DNA of 64,000 nt from Eopsaltria australis (lineage: Eukaryota > Chordata > Aves > Passeriformes > Petroicidae): assembly GCA_034509425.1 (NCBI GenBank), contig JAVTVJ010000452.1, positions 1,612,001-1,676,000 of the forward strand, read 5' to 3'. The notes beneath the pieces are model-generated. The model ran no database searches, was not told the DNA's origin, and worked only from the letters and a program-made list of their open reading frames with translations. The number at the start of each line of letters is the position of its first letter. Position 1 is the stretch's first letter. Position numbers and translations under genes: made by a program. Positions 12,901 through 28,920 of the stretch are shown one piece after another.

Positions 12901-15343
12901 TAAACTGATTTGTAGTTAAATTGCAATGAATAAAAATAGGGAAAAGGAGAATTTGCAGAAATTATGTGAAACACTCATCCAATATAAGCTTTTTTCCTAC
13001 ATCAAATACTGCTTTTGCTGACTTTGTGGATGTATTCTCAATGTGGTCGGAGAGCAAAAATATCTATTATGGGAAAGGAAGCCCAGTAGATGATAGTGGG
13101 GAGTGACCCTGTCCAGCTGTATTTCCCTATTTCACAGAAAAGGAGCTCCCCTTTGTCCTTTCCACTGAGTGTCTCTGACCATGAGCTGCCAAAGCAGAGA
13201 AGCAGACATCAAACTGAGTATCCTAAATCACTCTTTAGGAACCAACCACTGTCTACTTTTCCTTCTGAGTTCAACCAAGTTGTAGTTGAGGAAGAAAGTG
13301 TGAGAAGAGGTAGGGAAAACAGGTGTGAAGGAAAAGGGCAGGATGAACTAGAGGTTGTTGAAATGTCTGAGGAAAAAAAAAATAGGAACGAGATATAAGA
13401 AAAAAGGGAGAAAAAGGTATATGTATCTATATATAGAAATAGGTTTGATAAGAAATAGCACTATTTTAAAAATGTTTTCTCCGTATTCTAATTATCTCCT
13501 TTAAATGGATAATATATTCCTGTATGGGTAGGAAACCTCTGCAAGGTTTCTGTTTCTTCAAGTGATCTTATTCCCTTTAGGCTGTGCTTTTCTTAAATCT
13601 CATCTTGTTCAATTTGAGTCAGTAACAATATTAGCTTAGAAATAAAATTTGGGTAGCCTCCCCAGTGGGGAAGTATAAACCACTTTTCTAGAAAGAAAAG
13701 AAAAAGGGCCCAACATATGGAATATGTGTGTGCGTATGTGTATGTATATTATACATACATGAAGTACTTTTGTATAAAAATATAATAATTTCTTCTGAAT
13801 TTCTGTCTGTTATGACAATCACTACTTTTTGGAAACTTTACTCATGGCTGCTGACAGGGTCAAAACATGTGGTGGATAAGTTCAAACTTCAAAGGCATCT
13901 CTTATGCCCCTGACCACGGGCACAGCCTCCTTGTGCTGTGATCTGTTTGTGTATATTGAATATGATTTGTAAGCCTGTACCTATCCTATTGAAATGGAAA
14001 AAATTATGAAGTACAGGTATTTGTGAAAGTTGATTGTTTTGCTAATCCTAGCACTGTTTATGCTGTTATGCCTCTTTGGCTGTGGAGCAGTCTCAGAGAA
14101 CCATGTCCATCATGAAGAGCCCAAAGTCAGTCTGCAGGATACGTTGGTGGAAATGGTGGGTACTAAGTCACTGTATGTGCTTGGACATGAAGGTTTCAAT
14201 ATAGCTTTTTGGTGGGAATAGAGGACAAGGCATGTTTCTGTACTTTGTACAATGTACTTCTGAGCCTGAATTACAAGGCTTCTTTTTTCTAGTCTAAAAT
14301 GAGATGATTATTCTTGCAACAATCCCCAGATGGTGGATAATTCAGTTACATTTGCTTTTCTATATTGCAAGCCTGGGATTTTCAAAAGGGACAAGTAAGA
14401 TTAGCCCCTTGACAGTCAGGTTTTACTTTGGAAGAGTTCAGACACTGACACTCTTAGGTACAAGGAAACAGAACACTAGATTATTCCTTGTATCTGAATA
14501 ATTTTTATCACATAATTACTGTAATCAGTATTTTTGCTTTTTTTCCCCTCCCCCTCCACCTCATTTTCCTCCGTAAATGTTTTGCTTTTTTTTTTTCAAC
14601 TTTTCTTCTGGTAGCAACTGGACTTAGCATTTGACTGTGATAATACAATAAATATTGAGCTTTGTGGAAATAGCTTGGCACTGGCTAATGTTTTATAACT
14701 TTTAACGTTAAAAACTCAAAGTAAAATTGTTTAACAGATAAGTCTGATTGTTTTAAGAATGAAAGAAAATTCATCTGGACACAAACAAAATAGGGATGCT
14801 TTTAATTTTCCTTCTTCCAAGTCTGTAGTGTATGTGTTTAAGACGATGCTTTATAATCCCATATGAATTATGTGTGCTGAAAAAGGAATCCATAGCTGTG
14901 GTGACTCATAGGGATTTCCTTAATGCATTCTGATATGTGGTATCCAAGTCATTAGCATGGGACAGAGAGATTACTGGAAAGCTGGGCTTTCTGAGCCATA
15001 GCTGAAGTGTAGGCAGTGTACTGCACTACATGTGAAAGCACCCACTAAAGCACTGGACATATGTGTCTGGCCACTGAGCCCTGTTTACATGTCTTCATGT
15101 TGTCCACAACCGTGGAGAGAGCTGTCAAGAGCACAAAATTTACTTTTCCTCCTCATGATATTTTTTAATTGCTTGTATCATGATGTTCAGGTGGCAGCAC
15201 GGGTAGCAAAAGGGTAGGATTTCTGCTCAGCCAGTGAGGTAAGCTGGAGTGGCCTTGCAGCAGTAAAAAGTGAATGCAAAGACCAGAGTTGTCCCTTTAG
15301 CAGAGCATCCCATTTTGCATGCTGCTGAGAGCACTTTCCCCTT
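9998..15343. other. Intronic sequence with minor simple repeats
   Basis: AT-rich intron. It holds a T-run near 11640-11656, a GC-richer patch at 12410-12530, and a short TG/TA-rich tract at 13725-13762 (TGTGTGTGCGTATGTG followed by TATGTATA-T-TATACATA, a small inverted repeat). Small open frames such as 13090-13398 (+) have no recognisable product. No RNA gene or exon is identified. Confidence 0.55.
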
Positions 15344-15522
15344 CACAGAATCATTAAGGTTGGAAAAAACCTCCAAGGTCACTGAGTCCAACCTTTGACG
15401 GATCACCACCCAGTCAATCAGAGAGCATAGCACTAAGTGCCACGTTGTCATGTCTTGAACGCCCCAGGGATGGTGACTCCACCCCCTCCCTGGGCAGTGT
15501 GTTCCAGTGCTTTTCCCTTTCT
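15344..15522 (-). mobile_element. CR1 LINE 3'-end fragment, antisense
   Basis: CACAGAATCATTAAGGTTGG followed by AAAAAACCTCCAAGGTCA and GAGTCCAACC is the reverse complement of the conserved CR1 3' terminus. The body continues to 'CTCCCTGGGCAGTGTGTTCC' and fades after about 15520. Only the last ~180 bp of the LINE is present, the usual result of 5' truncation during retrotransposition. The overlapping open frame at 15227-15592 on the minus strand is a by-product of this repeat and is not a gene. Confidence 0.85.
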
Positions 15523-17772
15523 TTCTGGATCTCATACTTCCTTCCATGGTGATGGTCGCTGTAATCAGAAATATTTCCGTGGACGAGTGCATGTCCCCAT
15601 GGGCAAGTCTCTGAAATTGCTTGCTGTGCTCTCTATGGTATGAATTATCAAATAAATGTAAAGGAAACCTGCTTTTGGCTGAGGGATACTCTGACCTACC
15701 AGGTAAGTTTATTGCTTCTGAATAATAATAAAAAGTTGGCTTTCCTGGTTCAGACTAAAAGAAATGCACATTTTTGTAGATTTTTCTAAAACTCATCAAA
15801 AGAGATTAGAGTTCCAGACACTGACATGACAAGCTCTAATGAGGAAAGTAGAGCTAGAAAAACTGAAATATCAGAGTTCACACTGTGCTCAGCAGAGTCT
15901 GACATGAGTCTAATATATTGATACACATAATTAAGTGTGGGTTTCCCTGACAAGTAGAAAGGGAATTTTAATAGTTTAAGAAGTCCCTAAAGCTGTTTGA
16001 CCATCCTTGGCTTTCTGTTTGATCTGCTGATTGGAGAACAGAAGGTTCTGTAAAGGAAGAGCTACCAGCAATTCCTAAGCTCAAGGTCCTCTCCATCCCC
16101 CCTCCTTGTGATTTGATCTCAGTATGAATATTTCTCATTTGATCTGCTGCTTCTTTAGTTTATCATTCAGTGCCTGGACCTCAGCTGGGTTTAAAATATT
16201 TAGAAAGAGGCTACCTAAAGATGGTGGATAATTTAATGTGCAACTGCTTAGCCCAGTTGGTTTTCAGAGAGGAAAACTCTAGGATTTAAAGTGATGTGGA
16301 AATACTGGGATAGAGCTCCCATACTGAGAAAATGCCATTGTTAAACATTTATCAATTGACTCTCTTGCACAGAACATTGATGACAATTCGAGCTGTCCTT
16401 AGATGGATTCTCGTCCTTCTGGAGTTACACAGCATTACACAGTGTGACAAGATGTACCTAAGCTGCAAAAATGTTCATAATGCATAAATATCCTTTTAAT
16501 GTTTTGCCCTAGAATGCATCCCATACTTTCAGTAGTGGTGAATATATTTTGAAGATGCTGCATCTATTGTGGGATTTGAGATTGGGATATCATATTATTA
16601 TTATTTTCCATAGTATCCCTTGTGTATAATTAAAAGTAACAACTTCTAATGAGTCTCTGACCTACTTCAACCCACTGGAATGAACCTAATCAAACTCAAA
16701 CACTTTTTATTAGATACTTTATATTATACACATTTTTCCTTTGTCACAATCTGTTCTACCAGGGCAGAATGGTAGGTCATAAACTGAAATACACTTGCTG
16801 CAGCATGTCTTGTTAGACTTTGTGTAAGATAATTTCTGACAGGTGGTGATGCAATGGAACTTTAATAGTTTTTCAGCCCATTATCTGATACTATACAATT
16901 ACATGTATTAACTATAAAAAATTACTTTTGCTAGGGTAATTCAGTTACTGTAGTTCAGATTCTGTAGTTTCTAGTCCATTTGACCACCAGCAATATCCTC
17001 CAAAATAAGTATTCTAGATAATTACTGTGTTTGTAGTGGAGAGAAGAAAAGAGAAAATCAGTAATGAAAGAAGATTTGCATGTTTGACTTTACCCTCATA
17101 TTTCCACTGGGCTAGTGATTGCATCTGTCTCTGCAATTTTCCACCTACCAGACCAGCTTATGATGGTTGCAGAAATAATTTTGTTGGCAAAAAATAGAGC
17201 TGCATTGATCCTCATCTATATCCTTTCATGAAAAGATTAGTGCTGATCACTGAAGTTATATTCTGTTCACGAATATGTCTTCAGAAGGTAACTGACAGCA
17301 GAAGTAAACCCATTGAAAGAGAAATAGAAATATAACAGTAAAATAATCTACCTATTCCAACTCAGAAGAATTTAGGTGTGATAGATCACTTTTCTTCTAT
17401 TTGGGGCAAAAAATATCTATGTTACATTTTATCACAAAACCCCATTTCTTTGCACAAAACCACATTTCTTTCAAGCAACCTATCCATTACCTCCTCATCA
17501 TTAGGTGTATGAATTGCAAGCACCCTTGACAGGAACTCCTATGATATTTACTGCAAATAGAATTACTTAGAATAATTCAAATGGGTTTAAAAAAATCCTG
17601 CTTATGAAGTGAAATAAGCTAATGACAGCTTTCTGATTATACTTTTCTTCTTTCGTTTCCAAAGCTTTTAAAATTCTACTAAACTTTTTTGAACTAAATG
17701 CATTTAAAATTTTATTCATCTGAGTGAAAAGCACGCTTGTTTTTTTCTCGCTTTTGCTGAAGTTAATATCAA

Positions 17773-17797
17773 CTTTTTTTGGGGGGGGAGGGGGGAG
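17773..17797 (+). repeat. Homopolymer T/G tract with G-quadruplex potential
   Basis: A T8 run is followed by G8, A, G6, A, GG. The two long G-tracts can each supply two runs of three, so the + strand (the sense strand of the GRM8 pre-mRNA) could fold into a G-quadruplex. A role is speculative, and the tract may also vary in length. Confidence 0.5.
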
Positions 17798-20047
17798 GTA
17801 GAAATCTGTGGCAATTCCTGAACAACATGCAATGCTTGACACAAGATAAATATTGTCATTGAGGGTCCTTATCATTCAGGGAGAAGGTATTAATCTAAAT
17901 AAATATAGATTAGAATTGCCAGAGTTTATTAATATAAATAAATATATGAATTTATCTACTGCAAAAATATATTGTTGTAGATCACTCCTCCTCACAGTAA
18001 AATCTGTGGAACAACTTTTTCACAGCATCAGCTCTAGCAGAGTTGATTTTTAGCTGGTGGAGCAGTCAAGGTGTCACCCTGCTCAGCTGCCCTGAGCATT
18101 GAATGGGCCATCTCACATCTCCAAAGGCATTACTGAGTCTGAATGTGTTAGGTCTTCACAGGGTGATTTAATATTGTTTTATTCTGAAATGAATGAAACA
18201 AGGTATCTAATGATGGCATGGGTGACCTCTCCAGTGTTTGTCATAGAGGGAAGGATGAAGATATCATAGGAGGAAGTTGAACATTAGGCATCTTAATAAT
18301 CATGTGTAGCCAAAGCGAGCGGGATTGTGAGATTCAATGGAAGATGTAGCTGTTTACACTATTGTTCTACATAGAGCATAGGACAGTTGAATTAGTCTTC
18401 CAGGCTCCCTTTATCAGCAGTGGAGAGAAATGTTCCAGGGTGCATTTCACCTTCTCCTATAGTTAGTAATGATAAAAGACATTTTCAGTATTCTTTGGTA
18501 TACAGTAGGATGTTATTGAGCATTATCAAACTCTTTTGAATCTTGAATGTCCTCCCTGAATGACTTTGGCATTACTGTGTTGCAGGCTGATGTTTTTCAG
18601 AAGGAAAAGCAAACTCAGATGGTGCTCTGGCTGATGGCAATTTAAACATGTCACTAATAGCCTAAGTATGGTGACCTCAGCTCTCCTCCTGCAATTGTTC
18701 TGTATCTAGACCCTGATTCTTTTCACTGCTGTGAATTTTTTGTACTCGCAAAGAACTCTTTCTTGCTCTACAGAAGAGGAAATAAAAATCCTGAAGAGGC
18801 AGGGCCATTAATGATTAATGATAGACATTTAAAATTAAAAAAATCATCCAGTTGTAAACATGTTTCCACAGTAAAATTTTATTCTGAGTACTTTAACTCC
18901 TTTGCAAGCTGTATTAGTTGGTGGTAAAATGCCAGTTGATATTGGGTAGTCATTAACTTAAAGTTTATTGAGCTCAATTTTTTAATTGCAATTACTGCTA
19001 TTTTTAATGTGCTGCTGCAAGTATTCCTTAAAAAAAAAAAAAGACTGCTCAGTGATGAGAGAATAGAAAAGAGAAATAAAATGCTAGTTGATATGTTAAA
19101 GTTAGTAGTGATAGGACTGAGTGGGTAGTGAAACTGAAGATGTGAGTGATTTAAGCCCATTATTCTGGGTGACTGTACAGCATAATACTGCTGTGAGTGT
19201 AACTCATAATGTCTAATTTTTAAAATTGATAGTGATTCCTTTCTCAGGTCTCTTTCCTTATGAGCTTTGCTCATTTTACTGTCTGCTATTTCCCAAATCA
19301 TGCTTTCAACTGGAAGACTGTGTAAAGGAAGATGGCATATGAAATGGCCAGCTGATGCTTTACATTGTCAAATGTAGCATGCAAATGGATTTGAGAGCTC
19401 AGTAAAAGGGTTCCAGTGAACTTTTGCCTTAAACTTGGAGAGCATGTAATTGAAGAGAAAGAGTAGTAAAAACTGTCTTCTTTGGTGAAGACACTCTCCC
19501 GGAAGGGCACAACTAGGTCGTGTTGTTTCCTCTGGCATCCTCAGTGCAGCTCTTCTGTGTTTTGGGGTTTGGACCCCAGCACTGCACTCCCCAAACAGAT
19601 CCATAGGACTGTTCCTCTATGAAAAGTCCTGGATTCAGGAGTAGTGAGTGGCTTTTGTTTTCAGTGTATGAGGAGCTGAAAGTGGTTTACCACTTGGCTG
19701 AAATAAATGGAGCGTTACATTAGCTGCCTTTGACACTCCCAAAATTGTCCACACTTCCTCCATAGGGGAGTAAAAGTCTGTTTTGTAGTAATGCTTGGTG
19801 CATGTCTTGTACTTCTGTCATTCCTCCCTTGAAGAGCTGCCACAGTCATGCTTGTGGACAGTCACTTGTGAAAATACCTGCTCCATCTTCTCTAATCCTC
19901 TGGGAAGGGGAGATTTTTAGAGACAGATTTTAAATCAGCTAGGAGATGTATATAGAAAGATCCAGGAAAATAGACTGTTCTGGACTGCTGATTTTGGCTT
20001 GAATGTATCTTCAAGGATTAGATGCTTTGCTTAGTTATCAGCAATAT

Positions 20048-20065
20048 TGTGTGTGTGTGTGTGTT
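20048..20065. repeat. (TG)n microsatellite
   Basis: About eight uninterrupted TG dinucleotides followed by a G/T-rich stretch to about 20095. It is a simple dinucleotide repeat and a likely length polymorphism. Confidence 0.85.
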
Positions 20066-23000
20066 TGGGTTTTGTTTTGTTTGCTTGTTTTTCTCCGATT
20101 TGCTTTATCTTTTTAAGCATGCAGAATAGTTTTCTGATGTCAGTGAGTGAAAAATAGAATGAAATGAAGCCACCACTGACTTAGATTAAAGGACTGAGGG
20201 ATCACTACTAGTTTTGGCAGTAGTTCAGTAATTATCAGGGTTAAGACTAGTACGTAACTAAAACTGGATATTGTTTTAAACATCACACTAGGATCTTTTG
20301 CTTTTAAACATTTACTAGATAGCTTAAGGTTTAAAAATAATAAAAATAAAGCTTCTGTGAATTCATCTATGTAATAATTTCAAAGACTTCAAGTCTGTCA
20401 CCCACTAGAAACTGAGTTTATCAGTAGGTTGTAAGTTAACAGGAGACAGTGACCAAACCATAGGGCAGGAAAGAATAGAAAAATTGTATCAATGTACAGT
20501 AAAACATGAATGTTTTTAGCAATTGTCAGTGAATGTGACAGCTGTTGTGCAAGAGCCAATTCAAATGTGGTTATATAATCATTTTTCCCCCAAAAGAGAA
20601 GGAAATACACCATTAACACTGATATATACCACTTAAATACAATGTAAATGTTACAAGTATTGTATGTAATTTTGAAAAATTAGATTGAGAAATCTAGAAT
20701 GAGAAATAAAACCCCTTCTTTACAGGTTTCTTTCAAAATGCAAATTTATGTCTCAAGACACCAGTGGAACTTAAAGTAGAAATACAGTCTGTATTTAGGG
20801 AGTTTAAAAAACACACATTACTGAATTGATAGACCATAACAGTTCCCTTGCTTAGGCAGCATTATGCTCCATCTTGTAAAATGTACTTGGGGAAATGTAA
20901 AATGCTTTATTAAACCTACAGTCCATAACTAGAGTTGTTACATTTTAATGTATATATTTTTCATTCATGGATTATTGAACCACTAAATCCGAAGAATCCG
21001 ACCTCATGCCAAAAAATTTCTTTAAGTCTCATTTGGAGTCTTTTCACTTCCCATGTAACTGGTACATAACCCAAATTCTCAAATTTTAAAGCTATTTTTT
21101 CAGAGCTCCACTATATACAATTGTACATCTAAAAGCAGGCAAAAAAGGAAGTTACTATTTACTTTTGCATAAAGTGCTTTCAAAAAAAAGAAGCCACAAA
21201 GCATTTCTAGGTGGGAGTTCTGCAATTGTGGGGAGGAAATTCTTATAACCATGAGGGGTATATAAAAAAACGGGGAAAATAATTATGTATTTCATTTCAA
21301 GAACCATTTTTTTTTCCTCCAGACTTAAGGTTGGTTTGCTATTTAGAGTGTGTCTTTCTCCCTGCTTTCACATGGCATACTGTTCTTTCCTGCTAGTGAA
21401 AAACTGGCAGATGTTATAAAACAGTGTTGATTTAAGATTACTAGTGTGTCCAGTGATTTCAGGGTATTGTGTTTGTATTGTATTTGCCTTCTGTTTTCTT
21501 CCACTGTTATTAGAAACAACTCTAGGGAAGAAGTTGAACTGTAAAGAGCTGAAAACTAGGAAAGTAACATCTCTTCTCTGCATTTTCCAGGGCTCCAAAA
21601 TACTGATATTCGTAGTACATAAAATATCTCTATTGATCTGAAACATCTCATTGCTGTGGTTGAACCAACAATTCTCCTAGAAACACATATCTAAGATTTG
21701 TTATTCATCTCATGCCTGAAAAGAAATTAACTGAGAGAGTTAGTGGGTATAAGTCTGTGGTACAGGCTTCAAGATGTTCACTGACAAAGTATCAGTCTAA
21801 AAAATTTCTTACTGGTGTTGATTTTATTTGCATTATTGATGAAATAACTTTCAGCAAAGCAACAGTGACATAATATTTGTGAAATGGATCACCAAGGAGC
21901 AAAATGGGTAAAATCACAAAGATTGCCTTCATTTTTAAATCTCTAAAAAAAAAAGACTGTTTTAGAGAGTAATAGAACAAGTTTAGAAAGGCAATAATAT
22001 GTGTTCAAAATATGGCGGATTGTATTATTACTGGCCAAAAATATTTTGTCTGTAAAGAGATAAAGATGTTTCAAACACTTTCTGAAAGAAAGGGAATTTA
22101 TACAAGGTGAGTTTTGTAAGAACAATATATCCTTTAGTTTTACTTGGTGTATTTTTTTCTGTGTTAGTAATATTGATTTCCATGAAATATAAGCTCTAAT
22201 GTTTTCTGTGATCCTCCCTCTCCTTTTCTTTTCTGTTCTCTTTGGTTGTTATTCTAACAACATTTAAGATTTTTATTCTGAGGCTTTTCCATGTGTAGAA
22301 AATTTGTTAAAGAAGAATACAGCCAAGATACATAAGAGTTTATTTTGTTAGTTTCTGACTGAGAAATGATTGTGCCAAGGCAATTAACTGTTTATTCAGG
22401 CTGCAAGAATATGTCTGCACTGTCTATGCAGGTTTGGTTGATGACCAGACTCTTTGAATTCCTTACATTTGCCCCAAATCTCTTTTTTAGTTTGCACTGA
22501 TGAGGAAGCACTGAACAGGACATAACAGTTGCACTGAAACCTACTCTAACATATGATATGACAGAGAGTATTTACCAGATCACCTCTTGCCTGGCACTGC
22601 TCAGTTTGGATCTCAACAGAATCAACTTAGGATCTCCATTCAGATTGCTTTCTTGAAGAGTATTTTATGTTTTGTGACATCAGTTAAGCACCTACTATTA
22701 GTATAGATCACAATGCAAAGCAATATTTGGAGTATCTTTTATTTCAAGATAATGACTATTTAATCAGTTTTACCATTTTAAATAAGAAAATAATTCTCCT
22801 TTCAAGTTAGTATAAATGTTAATTAAATTTTCTTGCACCAAAATATTCTTCAAAATAAGTGAGTATTGCTTACAATTTCTCTCCTGGACATTACTGAACC
22901 ATCTATATAAGGCAAGAGTTAACAGAAAACCACCCTTGTATTTTTTCCGAAGAGAGTAATAGTGTATTTTAAAATGCATTTCAGTTATTTAGATTTGTTT

Positions 23001-23660
23001 CTACTAAGAATTTTAAGGTGTTTTCTACAAAGTTCACCATCCTCATAACATTTCTCCTTCTCTATATGGATATCATATACAGGTAATATTTTAAGTGTGT
23101 TTTTTTCTGTCAGATAGCTTTTGCTATATAATACATAGCCTTCATGTTCTTAAGTCATGCACAATGAACTATTAAAACTGTAAAATGAAAAACCTGTGCC
23201 AGGAAAAGCTTGAAAAATAGTTAAAAAAGGGAACACAAATGTTCATGTACATAAATAAAACAAAGAAATGGAAAAAATCTGCATTTTACTTGTCAAATTT
23301 CAAGAATCACAGTCATCACAACCGACCTTTTCATTTTCTGTAGTAACAGTAAGAATTCTTCCTTCTTCTTTCCCCCCTCCCCCCATTTTTTTTTACTTCA
23401 CTTGTTTCTATTAGGGCCAGAAAAAAAAAAGAAGTTGTTACATTTACATGTCAAGAATCATGACATCTGGAGCAAGGCTGAATACATTATTTCTTGGTGA
23501 GAGTGTTACACAATAAGGCTTGACTGACATTATACAAAATCTGAGACGCTTTCTGATCAGCTGATTTAATTAAAACAAGATATTTGGTTCTGCACTATGC
23601 CTGTGTATAATCTGTGATAAGCCTTTCAAACACACAAGTATGTACTGTGAAATGTTATTA

Positions 23661-25689
<2,029 letters not shown>

Positions 25690-26880
25690 GACATGATTGA
25701 TACCCAGTGCAGAATTGTCAAGAACAAATAGTATCAAATCCATCTAATAATTTTCTTTGACAAGATAACAGCTTATAGCTGGAGAAAAAGCACTTGATGT
25801 GTCACATCTCTCAAATTTTGTAGTGTTATCTCAATTGTCATATACAGTATTCTCCTGAGCAAATTTGGCAATTGTGATCTAGGTGTAAACAGGCTGGATG
25901 CAGACCTATTTAGAAAACTTTTCTCAGAGAGCAATGAGAAATTATTTCTGTGTACATGAAAGAATGTGTTGTGTGTTATTTGGCACTTGTTTAAGCTGGA
26001 TCAGGTACTAGCCAATATTTTCATGTTTAAACCAGATGGGCTTGGAATGAAGATTACTGTAAAATCTGGAGGTTACTTTAAGGTCAGAAGGACTAAGAGT
26101 AGGACTAGGAGAGTATCTAGAAGAGATCCTTAGAGTCCAAATCTGAAAGCGCTGCCTGGAAAAGGACAAATTTAAGACTCCAATAAGGCATTTGACTTCT
26201 GCAAGAAGGATCTGTTCAATGAGGAATCCAGACAGACTGGTCAGAAAATACTATTTTAAAAAAATGATGCAGGGATGATAGTAAATTATAACTTATATTC
26301 CTCATGTTTTTATGGAAAGCGCAGGTGGACATACAATCTGTAAAATAATTTGAGTAATCCTCCAATTTGTCTGTCAGTTGTGGAATGTCATTTTGACTCA
26401 GTACAGGTTTTATCCTTCACTTCAGAAAAGGTGAAACTCCTCAAGCAAACAAGAACAAAGACATATCTCGAAAACGTGGTCTGTGAGGAAAAGCTGAGCA
26501 GAGGGGCTCAGTTTGCCTGAAGAGTTGACTAAGAGATTATAGAAAACAATGTTTTCAAACAGGCTTTTGCAGAAAGGTAGAGGACCACTTGTTCATCCAA
26601 ATGCAGTGTATGTAAACAGTAGTAATGGAATTAATCTCTCGCATGATTCTGTCTAGATTTGGAGAAAGCCCCTTTAATGTTTAAGACATTAGTAGTATAC
26701 CAACTTGCCTGGGGACATTTTGGAACCTCCATTGATAAGGATCTGTAAGAATGCATTAGACAAACACCTGCCCAGTGATTATGTAAGTGTACTTAGCTCT
26801 TGCTTGGGGCTGAGAGGTGGAATGGATGATTTCTTAATGTCCCTTCCAGCCTGATCCTATTATCTGCTGTCTTCAGACTT
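25690..26880 (+). mobile_element. Ancient CR1 LINE fragment, sense, with decayed reverse-transcriptase region
   Basis: The + strand from about 25.7 kb follows the CR1 reverse-transcriptase region in order. It contains a block around 25720-25850 (ATCAAATCCATCTAATAATT, TTTCTTTGACAAGATAACAG and a degraded 'SKAFDTVSH'-type stretch), then 'ATTTGGCAATTGTGATCTAG' near 25862. The 3' UTR part follows near 26700-26860 (CTTGCCTGGGGACATTTTGG, GGAACCTCCATTGATAAGG, CCCTTCCAGCCTGATCCTAT), matching the CR1 3' end before the terminal octamer repeats. The middle is strongly diverged or partly replaced. Many indels and stops make it inactive. The high divergence suggests an old family that predates modern bird orders. 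Borders are approximate. Confidence 0.7.
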
Positions 26881-28920
26881 TTCATTTGAACCATAGGGCT
26901 GGAAATGCTTTTAAAATGGAAACTGAATAGCATCTAACTATGAAGTCTGAGACTATAGTCTATGTAGGTTTACAGAAATCATCATGTAGTATGAGACTGC
27001 ACACAGCAGCAAAGCTTACCAGGTCTGTGTTAATAAACTGTGTGTTAAGAGAACCTAATCAGGACACTGTGCCTCTTCTGCAGCTGGCATACAAATGTGC
27101 AGGAAAGCTCAACTCCTTGCTGAGTACTTTTTGTCCTGCTTAAGATAAGTAGCCGACAACTGGAAGCAAAATGAATGCAAAGATCAGCATAATGAAAAGC
27201 AAACAAACTGAGGAAAGGATGTGAAAAATATTGATATATTCATTTCTGAAAAAAATTTAGTGCATGAGAGGACATGTGAGATAGCAGATTTGAAAATAAA
27301 AATAGGAAAGCTTTTTTTTTTTTTTTTTTTTTTTTTTATTATTAGTATTGTTTTTTAAAGGAGAGTTGAAAGAGGGCTAGGGTTTTACCTAATTTTAAAA
27401 TAGAGATTAATTTCATGTACCTATAATTTAATATAATTTTGACTCTTTGACTCTAATTTCCAGTTTGATTGCCCTCTGTTCAACTTCTCTTTCTTGATCA
27501 GTAACAGAAGCAAAAGGGAGAAACAGGCTCCCAAATGAAGTGTGGAATACTGAAAAGGTCAAAGTGGTGCCACCCTGACATGTCACCAAATATATTACAT
27601 ATCAAAATCTGCTCTCATTTTAATGACAAAGATCCTGTCTGGGACAAAGCAGAACTGGAAATTAAATATTTTACATGACAACGATTGGAAGGAGATTATT
27701 CCAACTCATTCTTCCATGCATTGTTTGAAGACAATGATTAAATTTATAGAATTTTCTACTCCCATTAAAAAGTTAATGATACCACTGTAATCATTTTGAC
27801 ATCATGATGAAATAATTTTGGTACATTGACCAAAGGAATGAATTTGTACTAATTGCTTAAGAGTTTAAACATTAAACTGAAACTTGACTCACTGATACAA
27901 ACTAAAATGGGGAAAAAAAGGAAGCACATTTTACCAGGTCTTCATTAAACTGTCATGCTAAATATTAGTCCTCTATATACTTTCTGTTCATTATCTTTAA
28001 CCAAATAAATGTTGGAAAGTTTCTAATCCAACTTTCTTTTAATGGTTCATTTTGCCTGTAAATAGAAACCAAATGAATTTACCATTAGAGAGAAATTCAT
28101 CATATGCTTTCTCCCCCCCTTTTTTTTTTCAAAAATAGAAAGGCATTTGATTCAGACAAATCTCTTGGAGATCAGAATACTTGCTCAGTGTGATGTTTGT
28201 ACTGGACAATGTAAGAAATCTACAAATAAAATATGAAATGCGACGTGACAGATTTTATTCACAGCTATTGGTCAACTGCTGACAGGTACTGGCAGTGAAA
28301 CACTTATAAAACTCTTAGAGGAGGAGGTAAAAATTACAAAGGCAGGTAGCAGAACAGGTGAGAAACTTCAAGACTGCTTGCCCCTTCTTGCTTGTAAGTT
28401 GATTTTGCACATTTTGCCAGAGGTATAAAGACGACAGCAAAGAGCATTTAATCAATGAGCATTTTTTTATCTTTGACTGGTCAAAATAACAGCTTCAGAG
28501 CAACTTTATTCCAGAAGAGAATGATGCAATTAATATCAGGGTGTGACCTTGAATACATGTTCTCAGGAACAAGGTTCTGTAGTTTTACCCACTCCTTTTA
28601 TACTGGTATGTTGCAGTTAACAGCATTTTTCTCAGGGGGGACTACAGTTACTTTATGATCTTTCATAGTATTTCATCATTACAGTGACTATGAAAACTAT
28701 GTATTAATGATAATGAATTCATCTGCTGAATGAATGCTGCTGTAGCTTTATTTGTTTCACACTTCAACACCAGTAGCTATATTTTGTTTACATAGGGAAT
28801 GGTCTGTGACATTTCTTTGACATGGTTCTTAAATCATGTTTATCTCGTCAGTTCTTTCAGAGTGTTTGTAGTTGTGCATTGTACCTCTGCTTTTATCCAA
28901 ATTATTGGATTACTTCTTCA
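26881..28920. other. Intronic sequence with a long T-run
   Basis: AT-rich intron. Apart from the 26-T run (listed separately) I see no gene, RNA or transposon. Several short open frames have no recognisable product. Confidence 0.55.
27312..27337 (+). repeat. T26 homopolymer
   Basis: Twenty-six consecutive T residues on the GRM8 sense strand, followed by ATTATTAG. It is not attached to any recognisable retroposed gene copy, so I treat it as a simple repeat. Its exact length is error-prone in sequencing. Confidence 0.9.

Larger units (their letters stand above)
15523..23660. other. Intronic sequence upstream of the GRM8 exon
   Basis: Eight kilobases of AT-rich intron with no recognisable exon, RNA gene or transposon. 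Simple sequence includes A-runs at about 19030-19041, a TG repeat near 20048 and a T/G tract near 17780 (listed separately). The 140-codon minus-strand open frame at 18879-19301 is low-complexity Ser/Leu/Phe-rich and matches no family, so I treat it as chance. Confidence 0.6.

Noticed and set aside
18879..19301. 140-codon minus-strand open frame as a gene
   Set aside because: Low-complexity Ser/Leu/Phe composition with poly-A/T-derived residues, no family motif, and no supporting splice or promoter context.
27312..27337. Poly-T as the tail of an antisense processed pseudogene
   Set aside because: No gene-like sequence lies next to it, and bird CR1 machinery does not normally generate poly-A-tailed retrocopies.
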